Origin: Thermoanaerobaculia bacterium
Lineage (GTDB): Bacteria > Acidobacteriota > Thermoanaerobaculia > Multivoradales > Multivoraceae
Direction of reading: 5' to 3'
NCBI GenBank assembly: GCA_022826745.1
Contig: JAJDUI010000009.1
Coordinates: forward strand, 124,001-188,000
Length of the DNA: 64,000 bases
Part shown: positions 52,067-61,409 of the stretch, piece by piece
Numbering within the stretch: the first letter of the stretch is position 1
Layout: every line of letters begins with the position of its first letter
The notes under the pieces: generated by a model
The model's input: the letters and a program-made list of their open reading frames with translations, nothing else
Told to the model about the DNA's origin: nothing
The model's database searches: none
Position numbers and translations under genes: made by a program

Positions 52067-52118
52067 CAGCAAGGGCGAGCCGGGGCGTCCGCGACCCGAG
52101 CAATAACTCTGCGAGCGT

Positions 52119-52937
52119 CTACTTGCCGCCGGTGACCGGCCACTTGGCCGGGTCGTGGTGCCTCAGGTAGTCCTTCCGGTCGATCCAGCCGAGGATCATC
52201 GACCAGGTCATCCAGCGCTTCTCGGGGAGGATGGCGAAGTAGACGTGGGCCACGGTCAGGGTGACCAGGACGACGCCGCCGACGCCGTGAAGGACGTAGA
52301 CCCAGCCCCAGCCGCCGTCGCCGAAGAACGCATAGTCGTCCTGCGCCCAGAGCGGCTGCTCGATGCGCCACATCATCAGGATGCCGGTGATGATGGCGGC
52401 CATGCCCGCCAGGGTCGCCGCGTGGTGGAACATCTTCTGCGCCGCCGGGTACTTGCCCGGCTTGGCGGGCGCCTCGCCACCGGTAACGGCCTTGCGCATC
52501 TCGCGCATCATGTCGCCGAGATCCGAGAGCCCGATCCAGACGTTCTTCAGGCTCTGGAAGAAGGTGGCGTGGATGATGTGGAAGACGATCGACGCGGTCA
52601 GGATCAGGCCGGTTATCCAGTGGATCTCGAGCCAGGCGAACTGCAGGCCGACCTTGGGCAGGAAACCGGTGATCAGCAGGAGGATCATCGAGATCCCCAT
52701 GACCGCGTGGAACAGGCGGGAGGCCAGACTGTGCCGCTGGATCTTCTGCGGCAGGCCCGGATCGTCAGGTGCGTTTGCCGCGGCCTTCTTCTCCTCGCCG
52801 ATCCAGCGGCGCCGAAGCGCCAGGTGCAGGATCAGGAAGACGCCGCCGGCGATCAGCGCGATCCAGAACAGACTCCAGTCGATCCCCAGGAGGACGTCCT
52901 GTCCCCAGGGGTTGGTGGCGCGTTGGACGATTTCCAT
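52119..52937 (-). CDS. Cytochrome b membrane subunit (formate dehydrogenase gamma-like)
   Basis: A 272-residue inner-membrane diheme cytochrome b of the type that anchors formate dehydrogenases and hydrogenases. Five membrane helices are apparent, with heme-ligand histidines likely in FHAVMGISMILLLITGFL, WLEIHWITGLILTASIVFHI and HGVGGVVLVTLTVAHVYFAI. QKMFHHAATLAGMAAIITGI contains another pair. It is the last gene of the exported molybdenum hydroxylase operon, five bases after the FAD subunit, and would take its electrons into the quinone pool. Cytochrome b partners are rarer for this hydroxylase family than cytochrome c. Confidence 0.85.
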   Translation of the reverse strand: MEIVQRATNPWGQDVLLGIDWSLFWIALIAGGVFLILHLALRRRWIGEEKKAAANAPDDPGLPQKIQRHSLASRLFHAVMGISMILLLITGFLPKVGLQFAWLEIHWITGLILTASIVFHIIHATFFQSLKNVWIGLSDLGDMMREMRKAVTGGEAPAKPGKYPAAQKMFHHAATLAGMAAIITGILMMWRIEQPLWAQDDYAFFGDGGWGWVYVLHGVGGVVLVTLTVAHVYFAILPEKRWMTWSMILGWIDRKDYLRHHDPAKWPVTGGK

Positions 52938-52943
52938 CGAGTG

Positions 52944-53948
52944 CTAGACCGGCGCCTGTCCGCGGATGGCCCGGCGGATCAGGTTTCTCATCAGGGGCAC
53001 CTTGTAGCCGTTGTGGCGTAGCGGCTTGGCGCCGATGACGCCCAGTTCGGCGATCCGGGTCGCGATGTCCTCGCTGATCTTCTGGCCGCGGAGCAGTTCC
53101 TCGCAGCGGTCCATGCGGAGCGGCACCGGCGAGACGGCGCCGACGGAGAGCCGGCAGTCCTGGACGACCCCGTCCTCGACCCGCATCGCGGAGGCGACGT
53201 TGACCAGGGGGAAGTCCCAGGCGTTCCGGTCGCGGACCTTCTCGAAGTAGAAGTCGGCGCCGGCCCAGGTGTCCGGGATGCGGACGGACTGCAGGACCTC
53301 GTTGGGCTGCAGGACGGTCATCCGGGTGATGTCGATCGCGGGGCCGACGAAGAAGTCCTCGGCGGCGACGGTGCGCTCGCCGCGGCGGCCGCGGATCACC
53401 ATTTCGGCGTCCAGCGCGATCAGCGCCGGCGCGGTGTCCGAGGGCGTGACCGCGACGCAGCGAGAAGCATCGAAGATGCAGTGCTCGCGGTTCATCGACT
53501 CCGGCGTGTCGGCGTAGCAGATGTTGCCGCCCGCCCGGTAGCAGGGCCAGCCGGCCCGGTAGTACCAGCAGCGGGTGTCCTGCACCAGGTTGCCGCCCAG
53601 CGTTCCCTGGTTGCGGATCTGGGGGGTGGCGACGGTTTCGGCGGCTTCCGCGAGGATGCTGTAGCGCTCGCGGACCAGCTCGTTCTCGACCACCTCGGTG
53701 AGCGGCGTCATGGCGCCGATCTCGATTCCGCCGTCGGTCTCGCTGATCCCGGACAGTTCCGGGATCGCGCCGAGGTCGACGACCGCTTCGGGCCGCTTCA
53801 CGCGGTCCTTGAACCAGTCGAAAGTGTCCATCCCGCCGGCCAGCACCCAGGCCGTGTCGCGGTGACGGTCGAGGACTTCGAGGGCGCCGTCCAGGCTCTC
53901 GGGCTGGTACAGCTCGAAGTCGGGGATCATGTCGTGGATGACGGCCAT
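52944..53948 (-). CDS. Molybdenum hydroxylase FAD subunit (CoxM / PaoB-like)
   Basis: A 334-residue FAD-binding subunit of the xanthine dehydrogenase family, passing electrons from the Fe-S subunit. The FAD motif ILAEAAETVATPQIRNQGTL and GGNLVQDTRCWYYR are typical, as are AWVLAGGMDTFDWFKDRVKR and PEAVVDLGAIPELSGI near the N-terminus. It carries an additional cysteine-containing stretch (GWPCYRAGGNICYADTPE) like PaoB, where cysteines bind a [4Fe-4S] cluster, so a similar cluster is possible. A strong AGGAGGAA precedes the ATG. It lacks its own signal and would travel with the Tat-tagged Fe-S subunit. Confidence 0.9.
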   Translation of the reverse strand: MAVIHDMIPDFELYQPESLDGALEVLDRHRDTAWVLAGGMDTFDWFKDRVKRPEAVVDLGAIPELSGISETDGGIEIGAMTPLTEVVENELVRERYSILAEAAETVATPQIRNQGTLGGNLVQDTRCWYYRAGWPCYRAGGNICYADTPESMNREHCIFDASRCVAVTPSDTAPALIALDAEMVIRGRRGERTVAAEDFFVGPAIDITRMTVLQPNEVLQSVRIPDTWAGADFYFEKVRDRNAWDFPLVNVASAMRVEDGVVQDCRLSVGAVSPVPLRMDRCEELLRGQKISEDIATRIAELGVIGAKPLRHNGYKVPLMRNLIRRAIRGQAPV

Positions 53949-53981
53949 GCTGTGGTTTCCTCCTAAGCGGTCACGAACAGA

Positions 53982-56432
53982 TCAGGTATGCGCGGCCAGG
54001 AACTCGCTGTCCTGTTCGCGGCCCTCGAGCTGGTTGATGATGTGGTCGGTCATGAGCGGCAGGTAGGCCACCGTGTCCTGCCCCAGCGCGTCCTGAATGG
54101 CGCAGAGGAGAGAGGCGCAGCCGGCGCCCATCGGCGGTTCGCCGATGCCCTTGGAGCCCACGGGGTTGTTCGGGTCCGGCATGTTCACCGCGTCCCACTC
54201 CATCTCGAGCGGCACGTCCAGGATCGTCGCCGGCCGGGCGGTGTAGAAGCGGTTCGCGAAGGGGATGCCCCACTGCGGGTCGTAGACCCACTTCTGGCCG
54301 ACCGCGCAGCCGAAGCCCTGCACGGCGCCGCCGTGAAGCTGGCCACCGAGACTCCGCGGGTTGAGGACGGTCCCGCAGTCGGTGACCGCCTTGTAGTCCG
54401 TGAGTTCGATGACGCCGGTCTCCTTGTCGAGCTCGATCTCGGCGTAGGCGACGACCCAGGAGTAGACGTCGCCGGCGCGACCGTAGTTGTCCTTGGCGGC
54501 GGCCAGCAGGCCGCGGCCCTTGAGGACGGCGGCGCCGCCGAGCGTGATCGGGCTCAGGCCCTCGTTCAGCTCGGTGCCGTCGTAGCGGCCTCCCATCTCG
54601 ATCGCCTTCTCGGCGGCCTGGGCGAGACTCAGGCCCGCCGCGCGGTTGCCGCGGCGGTAGACGCGCTCTCCGGCGACGACGTACTGCGAGGCCGAGCCGC
54701 CGTGGACCTGGGCCGCGAGCTCCTGCAGCTTCGTCTTCATGTCGGTGGCGGCGGCGTGGGTGGCGCGTGTGATCGCATGCGTGGTCTGGCTGCCCGCCTG
54801 CACGCAGGTGTGAGGCACGCCCTTGCCGGTATCGCCCCAGACCATGTCCACCTTCTCCCAGGGCACGTCGAGCAGGTCGGCCGCGACCCGCGCGGTGTCG
54901 GAGAAGGAGTGGGTGCCCAGGTTGCCGATCCCGGTGTGGATCTCGAGCCGGCCTTCCGGCGTGATCAGCATCAGTCCGTCGAAACCGCTCGAACCGGCGG
55001 TGTAGGTCGAACTCGCGAGGCCGACGCCGGTGACCTTCGAGCCGTTCATCTGCCCGCTACGGGCCTTGGCGTCGTCCCAGTCCACCATCTCGGCCAGCCG
55101 GTCCCAGGCTTCGGTGACGTAGGCGGTGGTCACGTTGCGACCTTCCCCGTCACCGAACTTGGCGCCGTTCTTCGCGATGTTGATCTGGCGGATGGTCAGG
55201 CGGTCGATTCCCAGGTGGTCCGCAGCGCGGTCGAGCAGGGGCTCGACCATGGCCGACATCTGCACGCCGCCCGGCGCCCGCTGCGGGGCCCGCGGGGGCG
55301 TGTTCGTCGCGATGGAGAGGCCGCGGTGGCGCATGCTCTCGGGCTGGTAGGTGAGGGACACCATGTTGCCCGAGGTGCCCATGTCGCTCTGGCGGCCGTA
55401 CGGACCGTTGTCCTGGATCACCGCCCAGTCGAAGGCGGAAATGCGGCCGTCCTTCTTGAAGCCGATCTTCGCCCAACCCTGGAAGCCCGGCCGGGCCCGG
55501 CCGATGTAGTTCTCCTCGTAACGGGTGACGCGGTGCATGACCGGCTTCCCCGTCTTCTTGGCCAGGTAGACGGGCACCGCCATGTTGCTGGTGCCGACGA
55601 TCTTGCTGCCGAAGCCGCCGCCGGTGTACTCGGAGTGGACGACCAGGTTCTGGGGCGGCACGCCCACCGTGCCCTGGCCTGCGAGCAGCGTGAAGGCGAC
55701 GCTCTGGGTCGAGGGGTAGAGGTGGCAGGTGTCGCCTTCCCAGTGGGCCATGCAACTCCGCGGCTCCATTGGATGATGGGTGACCGACTGGAAGAAGAGC
55801 GGCTCGTCGATGATGTAGTCGGCGTCGGCGAAGCCCTTCTCGAGGTCGCCGTTCGTCCATTCGTCCTGGAACACGCCTTCGGGCATCCTGCCCTTTTCGC
55901 CATCGGAACCCCTCGCCGTGGCGAGGTCTTCGGCCGTCCACTCGACGCGTTTGACGACAGTCTCGACGCCGGTGTCGGTGCGCTCGCGGACGATGCTGTT
56001 GCCGTCCGGCAGCGAATCGGCGCCTCCCGGTGCGATCGAATCCAGCGGGTCGAGCGCAAACGGGAGCGGCTCGAAGTCGACCTTGATCTTCTCGATCGCA
56101 TCGGCGGCGATCTTCTCGCTCGTGGCGGCGACGGCGAGCACGGGCTCGCCCTCGTACTTCGGATGGTTGGTCAGGGAACGCTCATCCAGCGGCCCGGCTT
56201 CGCCCATGTACTCGGCGAGGTCGTCCGCGGTGAGAACCGCCTCGACGCCCTCCATCTCCAGCGCCGCGGAGGCGTCGATGTTCCGCACCCGGGCGTGGGG
56301 CATCGGCGACAGCAACTGCTTGGCGAACAGCATGCCCTCGGCGCGCCAGTCCTCCGCGTACTTGGCGCGTCCGGTGACCTTCTCGATCAGATCGGGTGGA
56401 ACGTAGTCGGTGCCTACGAGTGTATTGGCCAT
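53982..56432 (-). CDS. Molybdenum hydroxylase large subunit (aldehyde oxidoreductase-like)
   Basis: An 816-residue molybdopterin-binding subunit. The N-terminal PPDLIEKVTGRAKYAEDWRA is the ammonium/Mo domain start; TGGGFGSKIVGTSNMAVPVY lies in the Mo-binding region. The substrate loop near residue 380 reads NTPPRAPQRAPGGVQMSAMV instead of the AYRGAGR form seen in the other copy, and the catalytic glutamate lies in VGSKGIGEPPMGAGCAS. This and the exported Fe-S partner place it nearer to the PaoC/isoquinoline oxidoreductase-like branch; aldehydes or N-heterocycles are likely substrates. It is not a near duplicate of the cytoplasmic copy at 32556-34901. Confidence 0.9.
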   Translation of the reverse strand: MANTLVGTDYVPPDLIEKVTGRAKYAEDWRAEGMLFAKQLLSPMPHARVRNIDASAALEMEGVEAVLTADDLAEYMGEAGPLDERSLTNHPKYEGEPVLAVAATSEKIAADAIEKIKVDFEPLPFALDPLDSIAPGGADSLPDGNSIVRERTDTGVETVVKRVEWTAEDLATARGSDGEKGRMPEGVFQDEWTNGDLEKGFADADYIIDEPLFFQSVTHHPMEPRSCMAHWEGDTCHLYPSTQSVAFTLLAGQGTVGVPPQNLVVHSEYTGGGFGSKIVGTSNMAVPVYLAKKTGKPVMHRVTRYEENYIGRARPGFQGWAKIGFKKDGRISAFDWAVIQDNGPYGRQSDMGTSGNMVSLTYQPESMRHRGLSIATNTPPRAPQRAPGGVQMSAMVEPLLDRAADHLGIDRLTIRQINIAKNGAKFGDGEGRNVTTAYVTEAWDRLAEMVDWDDAKARSGQMNGSKVTGVGLASSTYTAGSSGFDGLMLITPEGRLEIHTGIGNLGTHSFSDTARVAADLLDVPWEKVDMVWGDTGKGVPHTCVQAGSQTTHAITRATHAAATDMKTKLQELAAQVHGGSASQYVVAGERVYRRGNRAAGLSLAQAAEKAIEMGGRYDGTELNEGLSPITLGGAAVLKGRGLLAAAKDNYGRAGDVYSWVVAYAEIELDKETGVIELTDYKAVTDCGTVLNPRSLGGQLHGGAVQGFGCAVGQKWVYDPQWGIPFANRFYTARPATILDVPLEMEWDAVNMPDPNNPVGSKGIGEPPMGAGCASLLCAIQDALGQDTVAYLPLMTDHIINQLEGREQDSEFLAAHT

Positions 56433-56441
56433 CTTTGTTCC

Positions 56442-57137
56442 TCAGCTCAGGGTGGCGCGTGCGTTCTCGAGCGCGCGTTCGGCGGTGTTCAGGATCTTGT
56501 TGTAGTCGCCGCAGCGGCAGATGTGGCCGGCAAGCCACTTCTGGGCGTCCGCGCGGGTCGCGTTCGGGTTGGCCTTGACCAGGGCGGCCATGCTCATGAT
56601 GAAGCCCGGGGCGCAGAAGGCGCACTGGAAGCCCATCTCGTCGAGCACCGCCTGCTGGACCGGGTGGAGCACGCCGTCCTGCTCGAGCCCTTCGACCGTG
56701 GTCACCTCGCGGCCGCGCACCTGGTGCACCAGGATCGAGCAGCCGTAGTGGGGAACGTCGTCGATCAGCACGGTGCAGGCGCCGCACTCGGCGCGGTCGC
56801 AGCCCAGCTTGGTGCCGGTGAGGTCCAGCTTGTAGCGCAGCACCATGGCCAGCGTGTCCATCGGCTCGACTTCGAGTTCGTGGGTCTCGCCGTTCACCTG
56901 GAGGTCGATCGTGCGGGCCACCGGTTCGGTGGCGGCGCGCAGCACATCCGGCTGGAGCAGATTGCCCCCCGCCATCGAGACGGCGGCGCCGGTGGCGACC
57001 GAACCCTGGATGAAGGTCCGTCGGGTGACGTTCGAGGAACCGGAGTCTTCGCCGTCCTCCTCGAGTTGTTGGTCTTCCTGTTGAAGTTCCTCGAGCAGGT
57101 CGTCCTGCAGGAAGGTGTCTTCTCTCAACTCATCCAT
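56442..57137 (-). CDS. Tat-exported [2Fe-2S] subunit of a molybdenum hydroxylase
   Basis: A 231-residue Fe-S subunit that carries the export signal of the complex. A twin-arginine motif (TRRTFIQGSVATGAAVSMAG) begins near residue 38, preceded by an unusually long acidic arm (LREDTFLQDDLLEELQQEDQ and onward). The two clusters use CDRAECGACTVLIDDVPHYGC and CAFCAPGFIMSMAALV with HICRCGDY. ATG 57137 is preferred, with GGAGG nine bases upstream; a TTG three codons earlier is weaker. As in PaoABC, the folded complex would be exported across the inner membrane, FAD and Mo subunits included. It heads the operon. Confidence 0.9.
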   Translation of the reverse strand: MDELREDTFLQDDLLEELQQEDQQLEEDGEDSGSSNVTRRTFIQGSVATGAAVSMAGGNLLQPDVLRAATEPVARTIDLQVNGETHELEVEPMDTLAMVLRYKLDLTGTKLGCDRAECGACTVLIDDVPHYGCSILVHQVRGREVTTVEGLEQDGVLHPVQQAVLDEMGFQCAFCAPGFIMSMAALVKANPNATRADAQKWLAGHICRCGDYNKILNTAERALENARATLS

Positions 57138-57256
57138 GGTCTCCAACCTCCGTTGGGGGAGTCATGCCGGTGCGTTGCCTGAGGCGGCCTGTCGTCAGCT
57201 TGTGCGCTCAGGAGCATACATCATCGTTTTGGGTGGGGTTACGGTGCGCTGGAGCT

Positions 57257-58957
57257 TCAGATCCGGCCGCCGATGATCACGTCGAGCACGTAGGGGCCGC
57301 CGGTGGCGAAGGCCTCCCGCAGCGCCTCCTCGACCTCCGCCGGGTCCTCGACCTTGCGCCCCGGAACGCCCATGCCCGCTGCCATCTCGACGAAGTCGAG
57401 TTCCGGCTCGGTCAGGTTCATGTGGGGGTAGGGCCGGTCCGCCGGGATGCCGAAGCGTTCACGGTAGATGTCCATGTTGATCTTCAGGATCTTGTACTCG
57501 CGGTTGTGCAGGATCAGGAAGACGATCGGCATGTCGTAGTGGGCGGCGGTCCAGAGCGCCTGGATCGAGTACATCGCCGAGCCGTCGCCCGAGAAGACGA
57601 TGACCGGCCGCTCGGGGTGGGCGAGGGAAGCGCCGATGCCGCCGACCAGTCCCTGGCCGATGCCGCCGCCGCGGGTGCCGCAGTAACGGTCGGGATCGTC
57701 GACGGGCAGGAAGCCGAGGAGATCGCCGCCCGCGGTGATCGACTCGTTGACGATGACGGCGTCGTCGGGCACCGCTTTGGCGACCTCGGACATGAGCCGC
57801 GCCGGGGACATGGGCGCGTCGTCGAAGTGGGCGGCCAGCCGCTTCTGGCGCGCGGCCCGGGCGCCGTCACTGGCGGCTCGCAGCTTGTCCATCCGCTCCG
57901 CGGCGGCGGCCCGGAAGCCGGAGTCGGCGGACTCTTCGAGCGCTGCCCGAAGCGCCGCGAGCCCGGCGCGCGGGTCGGCGAGCACTCCCACCTCGACGGC
58001 GAAGTTGAAGGCGAGGCGGCCCGGCGCGTCCTCGATCTGGAGCACGGTGGTGTCCGCGCCGAACGGCGAGTCCGGGTCGAACCAGACCTCCTCGAAGAAG
58101 GAGCCGCCGACCAGCAGGACGACGTCCGCGCCACCGAGCGCATGTTGGATGCCGGCATGGTTGAGCGGCATGCGCGGCCGGAAGCAGGGGTGGCTCTGCG
58201 GGAAGTTCAGACGTTGCATCAGCCCTTCCGGGTAGACCCCCGCGCCGACGAACTCGGCCAGGGCCACGAGTTCCTGCTGCCCTTCGCTTCGGGCCACCCC
58301 GTCTCCCATCACGATTGCCGGCTGGCGCGCCTGGCTCAGCACGCCGGCCATGCGGGCGACCGCCGCCGCTTCCGGCTGCGGCGCCCGGTACAGATCGCCG
58401 AGCGGTCGTACAGGCTCCGCGGTCTCTTCCTCCAGGACGTTGAGCGGCAGGGCGACGAACACCGGTCCGGCGGGTGGATCGTGCGCGACCTTGAAGGCAC
58501 GATGGAGGATCGGCGCGAACTCGTCGGCACGCTCGACCTGGACGCTCCACTTGACCAGGGGCTCCGCCATCGCCACCAGGTCGTGTCCGAGCAGGGGTTC
58601 GCGGAGCCGCGAGCGGGTGTCCTGCTGGCCGGCCGTGATCACCATCGGGGTGTTCGCTTCCCAGGCGTTGTAGAGCATGCCAAGGCCGTTGCCGAGCCCC
58701 GGCGCCACGTGCAGGTTGACGACTCCGGTGACGCCGGTCGACTGGGCGTAGTAGTGGGCCGCGCCAAGCGCCACGGACTCGTGCAGGGCGAGGACGTAGC
58801 GCAGATCGGGGTGGTCCGCGAGCCGGTCCATCAGCGGACTCTCGGTGGTGCCCGGATTGCCGAACAGGAACGGAATGCCGTACTCGGTCAGGGCGTCGAG
58901 CAGGACGTCTCCGCCGCGTTGGGGACTGTGCTTGGGACGAATCGCTGGCAGGCCCAT
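57257..58957 (-). CDS. ThDP-dependent enzyme, benzoylformate decarboxylase-like
   Basis: A 566-residue thiamin-diphosphate enzyme of the decarboxylase/acetolactate synthase superfamily. The ThDP-activating glutamate is E60 in YVLALHESVALGAAHYYA, and the cofactor motif is FSGDGSAMYSIQALWTAAHY followed by FLILHNREYKIL. The sequence around these blocks and FLFGNPGTTESPLMDRLADH is closest in pattern to benzoylformate decarboxylases (MdlC), which make an aldehyde from a 2-oxo acid. ATG 58957 is chosen over an upstream TTG (58993). A 119-base gap separates it from the aldehyde-oxidoreductase-like operon on the same strand, so joint function is plausible but unproven. Confidence 0.85.
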   Translation of the reverse strand: MGLPAIRPKHSPQRGGDVLLDALTEYGIPFLFGNPGTTESPLMDRLADHPDLRYVLALHESVALGAAHYYAQSTGVTGVVNLHVAPGLGNGLGMLYNAWEANTPMVITAGQQDTRSRLREPLLGHDLVAMAEPLVKWSVQVERADEFAPILHRAFKVAHDPPAGPVFVALPLNVLEEETAEPVRPLGDLYRAPQPEAAAVARMAGVLSQARQPAIVMGDGVARSEGQQELVALAEFVGAGVYPEGLMQRLNFPQSHPCFRPRMPLNHAGIQHALGGADVVLLVGGSFFEEVWFDPDSPFGADTTVLQIEDAPGRLAFNFAVEVGVLADPRAGLAALRAALEESADSGFRAAAAERMDKLRAASDGARAARQKRLAAHFDDAPMSPARLMSEVAKAVPDDAVIVNESITAGGDLLGFLPVDDPDRYCGTRGGGIGQGLVGGIGASLAHPERPVIVFSGDGSAMYSIQALWTAAHYDMPIVFLILHNREYKILKINMDIYRERFGIPADRPYPHMNLTEPELDFVEMAAGMGVPGRKVEDPAEVEEALREAFATGGPYVLDVIIGGRI

Positions 58958-59087
58958 GGGCGAGAGGCTAGGAGCTTGCGCCGTAGAACGCAAACGGCGG
59001 CCGTGGCGACATGGCCGGAGGCGCCCTTCCGATGTTAGGTTAGCTTCTGTCGGGTCCTTCCGGGGCGTCCACTAAGAGCTGACGGAG

Positions 59088-61409
59088 ATGACGGTGATGG
59101 CTAGCGGCGAGACGGGCAACGAGGCACTGGAGCGGCAGACCGAAGCCGCGGCGGCGTTCATGGGCGATGATCGCTTCGAGGGCATCAGGCGGCTCCACAC
59201 CGCGCGCGAAGTGGCGGCTCAGCGGGGCACGATTCCGCAGGACTACACGGTGGCGCGGGACGCCGCGGCGGCCTTCCACGCACGCCTGCGAGAACTGTTC
59301 GACGAGAGGAAGTCGATCACGAGCTTCGGCCCCTACTCACCGGGCCAGGCGGTGGCGATGAAGCGGCGAGGGATCGAGGGCATCTACCTCGGAGGCTGGG
59401 CGACCTCGGCCAAGGGCTCGATCACCGAGGACCCGGGGCCGGACCTCGCGAGCTATCCCCTGAGCCAGGTGCCGGACGAGGCGGCGCCGATCGTGCGCGC
59501 CCTGCTGACGGCCGACAAGAACCAGGCCTTCACCCGCTCGCGGATGAGTGAAGCCGAGCAGCGAGCGAACCCTGCCTTCGACTACCGACCGTTCATCATC
59601 GCCGACGCGGACACGGGTCACGGCGGCGAACAGCATGTGCGCAACCTGATCCGCCGTTTCGTCGAGGTGGGCGTGCCCGGCTACCACATCGAGGACCAGA
59701 AGCCCGGAGTCAAGAAGTGCGGCCATCAGGCGGGCAAGGTCCTCGTGCCGCAGGACGAACAGAACAAGCGCCTGAACTCCGCCCGCTTTCAACTGGACGT
59801 GATGGCGGTGCCCGGACTCATCGTCGCCCGCACCGACTCGGAGGCCGCGACCTTCCTGGACGGCAACGGCGACGAGCGCGACCAGTCCTTCATCCTGGGG
59901 GCCACGAACCTCGATCTGCCGAGCTGCAAGACGGCGACCCTGGCGATTCTGCGGCGGCTGAACGCTCTCGGCGCGGAAGAGGTCCAGGGCCACGAGCTGT
60001 ACGACATATCGGAAGCCGCCTATCACCGCGCCGATGTCTGGCTGGACGGCGCCGGCGTCTACGAGCAGCTCGAGTCGGCCTACGGGAAGATGGCCGCGAA
60101 CGGCGGCATGGCCATCGAGGCCGTGCTCGACGAGACGATGGCCTCCTTCCTCGACGCCTGGCAGTCGGAGGCGGGACTCAAGACCTATCCGCAGGCGGTG
60201 GCTGAGGTGATCGCGTTTCGCGAGGAGGAAGGCGCCGTCTTCGAGCTCTCGGTGGAGGAGTGGCTGGAGTTCGCCCACTCCGTGTCCGTCGAAGAGGCGG
60301 CGGCCCGGGCGCGCAAGATGGGCATCAACCTGGTCTGGAACGCGGAGATTGCCCGGACGCCCGAGGGCTATTACCAGATTCAGGGCGGCATCGAGTACGC
60401 GATCTCCCGTTCGCTGCACGCGGCGCCCTACGCCGACTTGATCTGGATGGAGACGGCGACGGCCAACCTGGCCGATGCCCGGCGGTTCGCCGAGGCGATC
60501 CATGCCGTGTATCCGGATCAGTTGCTCGCCTACAACCTGTCGCCCTCCTTCAACTGGGATACGACGGGCATGTCCGACGAGCAGATGAGACAGTTTCCCG
60601 AGGAGCTGGGCAAGCTCGGCTACGTCTTCAACTTCATCACCTACGGCGGCCACCAGGTCGACGGTCTGGCGGCTGAGGACTTCGCCACCGCTCTATGCGA
60701 GGACGGCATGCTGGCTCTGGCCCGGCTGCAGCGGAAGCTGCGCCTGGTGGGATCGCCGTACCGCACCCCGCAGGCCCACGTCGGCGGCGCCCGGCTCGAC
60801 GGCGGGCTCGCGGCCGCAACCGGACATACCGCGACGACCAAGGCGATGGGCAAGGGGTCGACCCATGTCCAGCACCTGGCGCAGACCGAAGTGCCGCCAC
60901 GGTTGCTTGAAGAGTGGCTCGACCTCTGGCGGGGCAAGTACGACGTCGACGAGCGCATGCGCGTGGAGCTTCGGCCCCATGTCGCCGGCTCGGAACTCCT
61001 GGAGCTCAACGTCCTGGCGCAGAACGGACGCGAGGAATCGAAGGCGGCGAACGTCGTGTTCGCGCCTATCCGTGACCGCCGTGAACGGATGATCCTCTCG
61101 GTGCGGGACCAGAACACCTTCGACACCGACCTGAGGCGACGTCGCCTGATGGCGCTGATGCATGTGTTCCTGATCCACCGCTACGGCGCGGTGTGGGTGC
61201 ACTACGTCAGCCCCACGGATGACAACCAGCACCAGACCCGGCGCATGATCGAACTGGGGATCTTCGAGGACGCGAACACCGAGGTCGGCGAGATCATCGT
61301 CGCGGAGGTGAACCGGGAACGGGTCCGCGAACTGGCGGCGCAGGACCGCGAGTTGCTGACGGCGCTGATCGAAAAGACGGAGCCGGTGCCGGTACGGGCG
61401 GCTTCGTGA
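59088..61409 (+). CDS. aceA: Isocitrate lyase, long form (ICL2-like)
   Basis: A 773-residue isocitrate lyase, the entry to the glyoxylate bypass, which cleaves isocitrate to succinate and glyoxylate. The catalytic KKCGH motif has C211 ([19 protein letters not shown]), preceded by [31 protein letters not shown] metal/substrate residues follow. Ordinary ICLs have about 430-550 residues; the extra C-terminal 200 or more residues resemble the mycobacterial ICL2 group (about 766), where that domain responds to acetyl-CoA. The first ATG (59088) is followed by another at 59097. It pairs well with the PrpE fragment: both serve growth on short-chain acids. Confidence 0.93.
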   Translation: MTVMASGETGNEALERQTEAAAAFMGDDRFEGIRRLHTAREVAAQRGTIPQDYTVARDAAAAFHARLRELFDERKSITSFGPYSPGQAVAMKRRGIEGIYLGGWATSAKGSITEDPGPDLASYPLSQVPDEAAPIVRALLTADKNQAFTRSRMSEAEQRANPAFDYRPFIIADADTGHGGEQHVRNLIRRFVEVGVPGYHIEDQKPGVKKCGHQAGKVLVPQDEQNKRLNSARFQLDVMAVPGLIVARTDSEAATFLDGNGDERDQSFILGATNLDLPSCKTATLAILRRLNALGAEEVQGHELYDISEAAYHRADVWLDGAGVYEQLESAYGKMAANGGMAIEAVLDETMASFLDAWQSEAGLKTYPQAVAEVIAFREEEGAVFELSVEEWLEFAHSVSVEEAAARARKMGINLVWNAEIARTPEGYYQIQGGIEYAISRSLHAAPYADLIWMETATANLADARRFAEAIHAVYPDQLLAYNLSPSFNWDTTGMSDEQMRQFPEELGKLGYVFNFITYGGHQVDGLAAEDFATALCEDGMLALARLQRKLRLVGSPYRTPQAHVGGARLDGGLAAATGHTATTKAMGKGSTHVQHLAQTEVPPRLLEEWLDLWRGKYDVDERMRVELRPHVAGSELLELNVLAQNGREESKAANVVFAPIRDRRERMILSVRDQNTFDTDLRRRRLMALMHVFLIHRYGAVWVHYVSPTDDNQHQTRRMIELGIFEDANTEVGEIIVAEVNRERVRELAAQDRELLTALIEKTEPVPVRAAS

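Noticed and set aside
47126..52118. Search for attachment-site direct repeats, integrase or IS ends at the island borders
   Set aside because: No direct repeat of useful length, tRNA end or transposase was visible at either border.
53988..57182. Long open frame antisense to the exported molybdenum hydroxylase genes
   Set aside because: Same composition artefact; the opposite strand has three well-formed subunits with ribosome binding sites.
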